IMG/VR virus record: IMGVR_UViG_3300027852_000162
Span: 1 to 24,811 of that record
DNA: 24,811 nucleotides
Direction: 5' to 3' (one strand)
DNA from: a virus
Shown: positions 7,421 to 12,039 of the stretch, in pieces
Position numbering within the stretch: position 1 is the first letter of the stretch
Layout of the letters: the number at the start of each line of letters is the position of its first letter
Position numbers and translations under genes: made by a program
Notes under the pieces: model-generated
Told to the model about the DNA's origin: nothing
The model's database searches: none
Seen by the model: the letters and a program-made list of their open reading frames with translations, nothing else

Positions 7421-7577
7421 CAAGGTCCACCCAAGGTCCACCGTTTTTGTAGCTAGCGCGGGCAAGAAGTGGACCTTGTACAGCTACGAAGGACCTTAGC
7501 GACCCTGTTTTCGGTATTAGCCGTATAAATATTTTCTCGTATAGTGTTATATCGAATTTAGGGTCGCTAAGGTCCAC
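7421..7577. repeat. Iteron-like repeat array, candidate replication origin
   Basis: Starting 16 bases after the primase/helicase stop there are two perfect tandem copies of CAAGGTCCACC (7421-7431, 7432-7442) and one inverted GTGGACCTTG (7469-7478). A 15-bp inverted pair follows: GGACCTTAGCGACCC (7491-7505) and its exact complement GGGTCGCTAAGGTCC (7561-7575), the latter continuing into CAC. The 55 bases between the long arms are AT-rich (7506-7560), as expected of an unwinding element. All five units share AAGGTCC. GTAGCT/AGCTAC (7449-7454, 7482-7487) form a further nested pair. Origin function is inferred from position and structure; an RNA structure or regulator-binding array are alternatives. 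No long reading frame occupies 7406-7652 on the + strand. Confidence 0.55.
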
Positions 7578-7652
7578 ATCATCCACAAGTACATAATTAG
7601 TAAGAAAAAGAAGGCTAAAAAAGGCGAATAAGTAAAGATAAAGGAGGATATT

Positions 7653-7784
7653 ATGAATGAAGAGAAAGGCTATCAAAAAATTGAATACCACTCCCAACAT
7701 CCACGACAAGTTCCACGACAAGGAGTGGAGCGAAGAAAGATATTATCGTATGAGGAGTTCTGCGAGGAACTAAGTAAAAGGTAA
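7653..7784 (+). CDS. Small protein of unknown function, 43 aa
   Basis: ATG at 7653 with a perfect AAGGAGG (7641-7647) at ideal spacing makes translation likely. The peptide (MNEEKGYQKIEYHSQHPRQV, then PRQGVERRKILSYEEFCEEL, SKR) is hydrophilic and has no domain I recognise. The end, ILSYEEFCEEL, loosely resembles the YETLEEA segment of the paralogues that follow, and just behind the stop sits a decayed tail of that family. It may therefore be a chimera built from an old paralogue copy. Confidence 0.5.
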   Translation: MNEEKGYQKIEYHSQHPRQVPRQGVERRKILSYEEFCEELSKR

Positions 7785-7785
7785 T

Positions 7786-7824
7786 GATCTTTTTAGACCT
7801 TCATATCTGATAGTTACCTACTAA
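7786..7824 (+). pseudogene. Decayed C-terminal tail of a small-paralogue gene
   Basis: Read in the frame ending at TAA 7822-7824, these bases give DLFRPSYLIVTY and a stop, almost the same as the end of the next gene (CKPRYLIVTY, stop). The similarity continues past the stop: CTAATCCAGAAAGG here and TTAATCCAGAAAGG after the gene at 7841-8128. No start or body precedes it. It is best explained as what remains of another copy of the 7841/8145 family after deletion. Confidence 0.6.
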
Positions 7825-7840
7825 TCCAGAAAGGAGCTAC

Positions 7841-8128
7841 ATGGAACCTCTAGTAAAGTTACTTGAAAAAACAGCAGTGATACTTGGAGTTGATAAAGTA
7901 AAAATGGCAACAGAGGGAGACAAGGGTCCGTTTTTTATTTTACGGACTCGTTGGTTTGACGATGGTTATTCATATACAGCTCTATCTAGTGAATTTATTT
8001 CCCGTAGCATCTTGGTCTACGAAACACTAGAGGAGGCTAAGGGTAATGTTGGGAAAGAGCTTTGCGAAGTTAGCCATCATGAGGGCAAAGAGGTTTGCAA
8101 GCCTAGATATTTAATAGTTACTTATTAA
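7841..8128 (+). CDS. Small paralogue family protein, copy A
   Basis: The 95-aa protein belongs to a locally repeated family. It has an N-terminal helix (LVKLLEKTAVILGVDKVKMA), the conserved core GDKGPFFILRTRWFDDGYSYTAL, the segment ILVYETLEEAKGNV, and a C-terminal strand KPRYLIVTY. Copies B and C (8145, 8453) keep the same order. I do not recognise the family. The pattern suggests a small alpha/beta domain, and the gene lies in an accessory region between replication and late genes, typical of host-takeover or counter-defence genes. AAAGGAG precedes the ATG. Confidence 0.7.
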   Translation: MEPLVKLLEKTAVILGVDKVKMATEGDKGPFFILRTRWFDDGYSYTALSSEFISRSILVYETLEEAKGNVGKELCEVSHHEGKEVCKPRYLIVTY

Positions 8129-8144
8129 TCCAGAAAGGGAATAT

Positions 8145-8456
8145 ATGGAACTTCCAGCGAAAGTGTTAAAGGATACGGCAGCATTACTGAAAGTAGACGA
8201 AGTAAGAGTGGCGAGAGATGGAGACACGGGGCCGTTTTTCCTTCTCCGGACTCGGTTCCTCGATGATGGTTACGCCTATACAGCCATCTCTACAAACCCT
8301 ACTGCTGACTATGTTATCACTTACGAGACACTGGAAGCGATCAGGCAAGATATTAAAAAATTGGCTAGCAAGACTAACCATTATGCTTATAAAGAGATTC
8401 GTAAGCCTGAATACACAGTAATTATAGTAAATAAAGGGGGAAAGGGGGTTAAATGA
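8145..8456 (+). CDS. Small paralogue family protein, copy B
   Basis: The 103-aa protein is the closest relative of copy A: VLKDTAALLKVDEVRVARD, GDTGPFFLLRTRFLDDGYAY, ITYETLEAIRQDI and KPEYTVIIV line up along the full length. It has a lysine/glycine-rich extension (NKGGKGVK) that copy A lacks. Its leader (TAATCCAGAAAGGG) duplicates that of copy A, so the gene plus its upstream junction were copied together. It overlaps copy C by ATGA. Function unknown. Confidence 0.7.
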   Translation: MELPAKVLKDTAALLKVDEVRVARDGDTGPFFLLRTRFLDDGYAYTAISTNPTADYVITYETLEAIRQDIKKLASKTNHYAYKEIRKPEYTVIIVNKGGKGVK

Positions 8457-8743
8457 GGATGAGCCCACAGACATTATCAAGAGTGGCATATAGGCACAAT
8501 CTTGGCAAAATAAGAGAGGCGACTGAAAAAGACAAAGGGCCGTTTATGGTTCTGCACACTTGTTACTTTGACAATGGCAATCAATACACATGGATAGTCC
8601 GAAGCTTGTCTGATAATACTATTTTGCGTTACGAGACACTGGAAGAGGCACAAAAGAGCACCTATGACGAGGTTGTTGAAGATAATGAGGTTAGAGCTTG
8701 TCTACTTTTTAAGCCTACATTTACAATAATTGTTTCCATCTGA
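8453..8743 (+). CDS. Small paralogue family protein, copy C (diverged)
   Basis: The 96-aa protein is a more distant member: KIREATEKDKGPFMVLHTCYF, DNGNQYTWIV, ILRYETLEEAQKST and KPTFTIIVS occupy the same relative positions as in copies A and B. The arginine of LRTR is changed to histidine. AAAGGGGG upstream lies 4 bases from ATG 8453 and 10 from ATG 8459, so either start could serve. Translation is probably coupled to copy B. Function unknown. Confidence 0.65.
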   Translation: MRMSPQTLSRVAYRHNLGKIREATEKDKGPFMVLHTCYFDNGNQYTWIVRSLSDNTILRYETLEEAQKSTYDEVVEDNEVRACLLFKPTFTIIVSI

Positions 8744-8761
8744 TTGGGGGGCTAACTAAAA

Positions 8762-8834
8762 AAAGGTAGTGGCGAGGGGGCTATCTCTCGCCACCATCCC
8801 CCGGAACGGTTAACAGGCAGATGGGACTACCTTT
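8762..8834 (+). ncRNA. Putative structured RNA with a three-way junction
   Basis: In the 189-base gap 8744-8932 three stems close neatly. P1: AAAGGTAGT (8762-8770) with ACTACCTTT (8826-8834). P2 directly abuts it: GGCGAG (8771-8776) with CTCGCC (8787-8792), loop of 10. P3: CCATC (8794-8798) with GATGG (8820-8824), its loop holding a CCG-GAA-CGG mini-hairpin. Only one or two bases separate the stems. No T-run follows on the + strand. On the - strand a run of seven T follows the arms (8758-8764), so a leftward terminator is an alternative, though no gene needs one. It may be a small RNA or a leader element of the next operon. Confidence 0.4.
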
Positions 8835-8859
8835 CTCATTGTACACTAACCCCTCCCAT

Positions 8860-8878
8860 AATTACACACAATAATCAC
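8860..8878 (+). repeat. Recurrent intergenic repeat, copy 1
   Basis: AATTACACACAATAATCAC, about 55 bases before the gene at 8933. Closely similar copies stand before the genes at 10139 and 11035. No clear promoter is visible beside this copy. Confidence 0.45.
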
Positions 8879-8932
8879 AGAATACATGATCGAATGAGAA
8901 TGCAGACAGGGGGACGAATAAGGAGGTAAGTT

Positions 8933-9244
8933 ATGTTTGGTAATTACAAACTAGAGGGTCATACCCCTGTAGAGTGCGCCGACCCAAAGGAATGGGGGGC
9001 ATGGCTTCAAGGAGCAGACAAACGTGTTGCGTTAGATAGAATTAACGGGGTAGATATTTCCACAGTGTTTCTAGGGGTAGATTATCAGTTTGGCGAAGGG
9101 CCGCCTATACTTTTCGAAACAATGGTGTTTGGCGGGAAATTGGACTCAGAAATGGAGAGATACGAGACTTGGGACGAGGCCGAAGCAGGACATCAAGCCA
9201 TGAAGCAGCGGGTGGTGCTTGCTGAAAATAAGGAGACGAAATGA
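8933..9244 (+). CDS. Conserved phage hypothetical protein, 103 aa
   Basis: The protein starts MFGNYKLEGHTPVECADPKE and has the core ALDRINGVDISTVFLGVDYQ, GPPILFETMVFGG, then MERYETWDEAEAGHQAMKQRV. This pattern (STVFLGLDxxFGxGPPxLFETMxFGG, RYxTWxEAExGHxxM) is familiar from many phage genomes, without known function. Its F-E-T...RYETWDEA part resembles the T...YETLEEA part of the three upstream paralogues and may share a fold with them. GGAGG with good spacing precedes the ATG; it overlaps the next gene by ATGA. Confidence 0.65.
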   Translation: MFGNYKLEGHTPVECADPKEWGAWLQGADKRVALDRINGVDISTVFLGVDYQFGEGPPILFETMVFGGKLDSEMERYETWDEAEAGHQAMKQRVVLAENKETK

Positions 9245-9705
9245 AAGAACAGAAGCGACAAGGAACATTCGCAGGGGTGGGGGTGTGGATTGTAGAGAGA
9301 GATGGGCAGGAATTGGCGCATAGAGGAGATAGGGTTCAAGTTAAGGCGACGGTGGGGTTCCCCATAAAAGAGAGCTATCTTGAAAGCTATATCTGTTTTG
9401 GGGTGAGGGTAATATTAATGGGGGAATATCTCTATGGTTCTTGGGGGAAGTGTGATTCTGTAAATACTTCTATTAGGACCAAGAGTGAGTTTTTTATTGC
9501 TGACACATGGGAAGGCTGTTTTTCCGCAGCACTAGCTTTTCTCTCGAAAGAGGAGGCCGTTCTTCAGAAAGCGATAGATGTCAGGAAGCAGGCGCTGATT
9601 GATGCCGAAAATCCTGCTAGCGAAGTAGTCGCAGAATACGGACCAGACGACGATGCTAATACTGCTGAAGATGATGATGAGCCAGAGGATGATGACAATG
9701 ATTAG
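9241..9705 (+). CDS. Hypothetical protein with strongly acidic tail
   Basis: The 154-aa protein has a beta-rich body (about 1-95: FAGVGVWIVERDGQEL, RVQVKATVGFP, YICFGVRVILMGEYLYGSWG), a helix FSAALAFLSKEEAVLQKAI, and an Asp/Glu-rich tail from about residue 130 (GPDDDANTAEDDDEPEDDDN). Such a tail could be disordered, mimic nucleic acid, or contact a basic partner. No family recognised. It starts inside the stop of the preceding gene and is followed by the next start after 9 bases. Confidence 0.55.
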   Translation: MKEQKRQGTFAGVGVWIVERDGQELAHRGDRVQVKATVGFPIKESYLESYICFGVRVILMGEYLYGSWGKCDSVNTSIRTKSEFFIADTWEGCFSAALAFLSKEEAVLQKAIDVRKQALIDAENPASEVVAEYGPDDDANTAEDDDEPEDDDND

Positions 9706-9714
9706 AGGCAAATT

Positions 9715-10029
9715 ATGAGTCAAGAAAATTATGTCAACGAGTATCCTGATAAACCCCCTGAATGGCATGCAAAAGAGGTTGCCCGACTAATGCGGAAGCA
9801 AGGATTCTGCGTGTTCTGGTCTGTGACGCTGGAGGAACAGATAGCATTCATTAAGGACGGAACCTATCGTGATGCGATCCCCGAGGGGGTTGTTGCCTAC
9901 ACCAAAGCAGAACTAAAGGAAATGTTCGGGGAGGGCCAGCCACTTTTGACCAAGGAAGGCTTGCGGTTGATCCACGAGGCTAAGAAGTACGAGGGGCAAG
10001 TCCTCCGCTCTGATTTTAAGGTAACTTAA
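9715..10029 (+). CDS. Hypothetical protein, 104 aa
   Basis: ATG at 9715 with AGAGGC upstream. The sequence reads MSQENYVNEYPDKPPEWHAK, EVARLMRKQGFCVFWSVTLE, then helices ending in EGLRLIHEAKKYEGQVL. Predominantly helical and soluble; I recognise no motif or family. It closes the transcription unit that starts at 8933, since a promoter follows at 10078. Confidence 0.5.
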   Translation: MSQENYVNEYPDKPPEWHAKEVARLMRKQGFCVFWSVTLEEQIAFIKDGTYRDAIPEGVVAYTKAELKEMFGEGQPLLTKEGLRLIHEAKKYEGQVLRSDFKVT

Positions 10030-10039
10030 CTGCCACAAA

Positions 10040-10056
10040 ATACACACAATATTCAC
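10040..10056 (+). repeat. Recurrent intergenic repeat, copy 2
   Basis: ATACACACAATATTCAC, 21 bases before the -35 element of the promoter at 10078. Matches the copies at 8860 and 10943 at most positions. Confidence 0.5.
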
Positions 10057-10077
10057 TAAATAGTTACATAAATTACA

Positions 10078-10106
10078 TTGACAACCTCGTGATAAGGTTG
10101 TATACT
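10078..10106 (+). promoter_or_regulatory. Sigma-70 promoter with palindromic operator in the spacer
   Basis: A consensus -35 TTGACA (10078-10083), an exact 17-base spacer and -10 TATACT (10101-10106). The spacer is filled by the inverted repeat ACAACCT-N7-AGGTTGT (10081-10101), which overlaps both hexamers. A protein bound there would block RNA polymerase. Nearly the same site recurs at 10972-11000. It should drive the genes at 10139 and 10401. Confidence 0.82.
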
Positions 10107-10138
10107 ATAGCTATCAATTAATCAATAAGGAGCGGGAA

Positions 10139-10387
10139 ATGAAGAAACTAACAGCAGCCGAGATAAAAGTCATTGAGGAAAAAGAATGGAATCTTCGGTT
10201 TACAAATGTTTTAGGGGAGTGTGTGAATTTATACAATGTTCCGTTTGATTACATAACATTAGTTGAAGAAGGCAGGAGAGAGGTTGACTTTAACGAATTA
10301 GGAGAACGTCTAGATAGCGATACTTATGCATTCGTTATGGGTTGTTGTTTGCATCAGGATATCGATGATAACGGCAAGTTAATATAA
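10139..10387 (+). CDS. Hypothetical protein, 82 aa
   Basis: First gene of the transcription unit behind the promoter at 10078, with AAGGAG upstream of the ATG. The sequence opens MKKLTAAEIKVIEEKEWNLR and continues VLGECVNLYNVPFDYITLVE, EVDFNELGERLDSDTYAFVM and GCCLHQDIDDNGK. It is acidic and mixed alpha/beta by eye, with no motif I can name. Control by a strong, apparently repressible promoter suggests an early or conditionally expressed phage product. Confidence 0.6.
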   Translation: MKKLTAAEIKVIEEKEWNLRFTNVLGECVNLYNVPFDYITLVEEGRREVDFNELGERLDSDTYAFVMGCCLHQDIDDNGKLI

Positions 10388-10400
10388 AGGAGGCCACACT

Positions 10401-10931
10401 TTGCCAGCATGTGACGAGGTGCCCAGAAAGGGGCCAGCGGTAGGCTTGAGGACATTAATGAGGAAAGAGTGCGTTCTGCGCAGAAGACCCCTGAAGTATG
10501 CTGTGGCGGAATCTTATGAAAATTGGTTATTAAAGGAGGGTAGAGTGGTAACAACGGGTTCAATTAAGACATTGAGAGAGATTATGAGGGCGGTATGCAT
10601 CGAAAAGCACATTCCTGTAAGTAAGGCAGTAGCCGAATCTTACAACGATTGGTTGCTTGGAATTTATGTGGATAAGCAGAATACAGATTACAGAATTGTT
10701 ATCCCGAACGATTACGGGTCAGAAGATGACTATAAAAAAATAGTTGCGGTATATCCTGAGCTGGAGGGTGAAGAGGTTATGCAGGCTGTTTTTGATGACC
10801 TTCATACCCAATGGCCAGGATTGTTGTTGGTAAAGGCCACCGATTTTGGCGGTGTGTTTAGGGCCACAACGCTCATGCCTAAGAACTTAAAAACACATTT
10901 GTGGATTACAGCCGTTGAAGATGAGGGCTAG
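10401..10931 (+). CDS. Hypothetical protein with an internal 29-residue duplication
   Basis: TTG start at 10401, chosen because a perfect AAAGGAGG (10386-10393) lies at ideal spacing and no ATG fits. Residues 16-44 and 58-86 of the 176-aa protein are gap-free repeats of each other: LRTLMRKECV...AVAESYENWLL and LREIMRAVCI...AVAESYNDWLL, with about 15 of 29 positions identical. The repeats look like basic helix pairs. A separate C-terminal domain (about 95-170) has YRIVIPNDYG, VFDDLHTQWPGLLLVKATDF and FRATTLMPKNL. No family recognised; the basic repeats allow, but do not show, nucleic-acid binding. Confidence 0.55.
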   Translation: MPACDEVPRKGPAVGLRTLMRKECVLRRRPLKYAVAESYENWLLKEGRVVTTGSIKTLREIMRAVCIEKHIPVSKAVAESYNDWLLGIYVDKQNTDYRIVIPNDYGSEDDYKKIVAVYPELEGEEVMQAVFDDLHTQWPGLLLVKATDFGGVFRATTLMPKNLKTHLWITAVEDEG

Positions 10932-10942
10932 CTATACACAAT

Positions 10943-10961
10943 AATTACACGCAATATTCAC
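10943..10961 (+). repeat. Recurrent intergenic repeat, copy 3
   Basis: AATTACACGCAATATTCAC, 10 bases before the -35 element at 10972. An additional partial copy, TACACAATAATTACAC, runs into it from the left. Confidence 0.5.
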
Positions 10962-10971
10962 CCTTACCTTA

Positions 10972-11000
10972 TTGACAACCTTATCACAAGGTTGTATAAT
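10972..11000 (+). promoter_or_regulatory. Consensus sigma-70 promoter with palindromic operator in the spacer
   Basis: TTGACA (10972-10977), a 17-base spacer, and a perfect TATAAT (10995-11000). The inverted repeat ACAACCTT-N5-AAGGTTGT spans 10975-10995. Its reverse complement differs from the 10081 site at one position in the central 19. An extra half-site AAGGTTG lies at 11009-11015. Drives the genes at 11035 and beyond, perhaps to the tRNA. Confidence 0.85.
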
Positions 11001-11034
11001 ATACTCATAAGGTTGAGAGAGGAGAACAAGAAAA

Positions 11035-11280
11035 ATGAAAATGCATGAAGTATCTATTCGCGAATGGGATGAAGAGAGTTCTTTATATAAAGAAAGTGCC
11101 TACCCGTTTGAGTCTGACCAGGAATTTGATTGGTTCAACACTGCTTCCCTTGATATTGAAGACGTTCGGGCATTTCTTGACCATTTGGGCTACGACACGG
11201 AAGGGCTGCGATTCGCTCCAAGTGGGATTGAGGGAGTCGGTGTTGTTGGGGACAATCTTGATCTTGTTATCGGATATTGA
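11035..11280 (+). CDS. Hypothetical protein, 81 aa
   Basis: Directly behind the consensus promoter at 10972, with GAGAGGAGA as ribosome site. The acidic sequence runs MHEVSIREWDEESSLYKESA, DQEFDWFNTASLDIEDVRAF, LDHLGYDTEGLRF and ends GDNLDLVIGY at a TGA. Bases around the stop, read in the +1 frame, encode a conserved tail shared with the next gene (see 11273-11317). The gene body itself is not similar to that next gene. Function unknown. Confidence 0.6.
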   Translation: MKMHEVSIREWDEESSLYKESAYPFESDQEFDWFNTASLDIEDVRAFLDHLGYDTEGLRFAPSGIEGVGVVGDNLDLVIGY

Positions 11281-11317
11281 TGGTGATCTATATTTAATTG
11301 GGTGCGAAGAGGCGTAA
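11273..11317 (+). pseudogene. Gene-tail fragment duplicated from the neighbouring gene
   Basis: In the +1 frame relative to the 11035 gene these bases encode DIDGDLYLIGCEEA and a stop. The gene at 11344 ends in DIDGDLYLIGCEEVQGE (from 11575). Over 42 bases there are 7 differences, nearly all silent, so this stretch evolved as coding sequence. Behind both copies the sequence differs. In front of both full genes a near-identical 20-base leader occurs. Confidence 0.6.
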
Positions 11318-11343
11318 ATAGTTGAGAGAGGAGAACAAGATAA

Positions 11344-11628
11344 ATGAATAAGACGGTAACAATAGGTGGGACAGGATTCCATGGAGATTATTCAGAAAAG
11401 TTCACAGTAGACGAGTCAAGAATTTGGGACAAAGCACGAATTGAGGCTACTTACAAAGAACCTATGTGGTTCCCTGAGATGATGGTGGCGGTAGGCGATG
11501 ACACTATAAAGAGGCTTACCAAAAACGCTTGTGGTATGAGTGACTGCTGCTGTAGTAGTGGTCCCCAAATATTGGACATTGATGGCGATTTGTATCTAAT
11601 CGGGTGCGAAGAGGTGCAAGGGGAATGA
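11344..11628 (+). CDS. Hypothetical protein with a cysteine cluster
   Basis: The 94-aa protein starts with the leader GAGAGGAGAACAAG that also precedes the 11035 gene. The body reads TVTIGGTGFHGDYSEKFTVD, WDKARIEATYKEPMWFPEMM, VAVGDDTIKRLTKNACGMSD, then CCCSSGPQILDIDGDLYLIG, CEEVQGE. Five cysteines (ACGMSDCCCSSG and a later GCEE) could bind a metal or form a redox site. No family recognised. It overlaps the next start by ATGA. Confidence 0.55.
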   Translation: MNKTVTIGGTGFHGDYSEKFTVDESRIWDKARIEATYKEPMWFPEMMVAVGDDTIKRLTKNACGMSDCCCSSGPQILDIDGDLYLIGCEEVQGE

Positions 11629-11957
11629 ATACTTCTTATTTTGCGTCAACATTGTTGAAACAAGTGTCCTTAGATAGACAAATTTCTATCGCACGTTATC
11701 CTTCACGGTGGTGGAAGGGTAAGAGAACTTACTTATCTTTGGCTCCTACAAAAGAGATGCTTAAAATGTCGGAGGGTGATTATAATAAAGAATATGCTAA
11801 AATACTGAGCGCACTAGACCCGAAATCGGTCTATTCTGACTTAGGTGAAGATGCGGTGTTGTTGTGTTGGGAAAAGACTGGTAGGCCGTGCCACAGGCGC
11901 ATAGTAGCTCAATGGCTTGAGGATGAGCTGGGTATTATTGTGGAGGAACTTGTGTAA
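11625..11957 (+). CDS. DUF488-like protein
   Basis: ATG at 11625, overlapping the previous stop, with AAGGGG just upstream; an in-frame GTG at 11604 is less likely. The 110-aa protein begins TSYFASTLLKQVSLDRQISI, then ARYPSRWWKGKRTYLSLAPT, a helix DYNKEYAKILSALDP, and ends DAVLLCWEKTGRPCHRRIVA followed by QWLEDELGI. The LLCxEKPGxxCHRRxVAxWL motif is the hallmark of DUF488-type proteins, in which the Cys and His-Arg-Arg group is strictly kept. The biochemical role of the family is not settled. Its TAA stop is immediately followed by the tRNA gene. Confidence 0.65.
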   Translation: MNTSYFASTLLKQVSLDRQISIARYPSRWWKGKRTYLSLAPTKEMLKMSEGDYNKEYAKILSALDPKSVYSDLGEDAVLLCWEKTGRPCHRRIVAQWLEDELGIIVEELV

Positions 11958-12034
11958 CCGAGGGTAGTCTAGCGGTAGGACACTGTGTAATTCAACACAG
12001 AGAAGGGATGGTTCGAATCCTCCCCCTCGGTCCA
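11958..12034 (+). tRNA. Irregular tRNA gene, anticodon uncertain (UUC or UCA)
   Basis: A cloverleaf can be drawn: acceptor CCGAGGG/CCCTCGG, T8 and A9, D stem GTCT/GGAC with loop AGCGGTA, anticodon stem CTGTG/CACAG, variable AGAAG, T loop TTCGAAT, discriminator T and an encoded CCA. Two positions are abnormal. The anticodon loop has eight bases (TAATTCAA) instead of seven, or six if a T-A pair extends the stem. The T stem GGA-T-GG/CCTCC holds a bulged T. Counting two bases on the 3' side gives anticodon UUC (Glu) with A at 33. Keeping a U before and an A after gives UCA, the UGA-reading anticodon. It may be functional, a frameshift-type tRNA, or decaying. Confidence 0.72.
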
Positions 12035-12039
12035 AATAA

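Noticed and set aside
7421-7577. CRISPR array
   Set aside because: Only two tandem units without spacers, and the other copies are inverted.
7377-7721. Minus-strand membrane-like ORF over the repeat array
   Set aside because: Its hydrophobic look comes from AT-rich repeats, and it overlaps the primase end and the 43-aa gene.
8762-8834. Simple rho-independent terminator for the 8453 gene
   Set aside because: No T-run follows the stem on the + strand; the T-run lies on the opposite strand, where no gene ends.
11958-12034. tRNA as pyrrolysine or amber suppressor
   Set aside because: The anticodon loop TAATTCAA contains no CTA; the CTA present lies at the end of the D stem.
11958-12034. Phage attachment site in a tRNA
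   Set aside because: No integrase gene or second copy of the tRNA 3' end is visible in the window, and the tRNA lies mid-operon.
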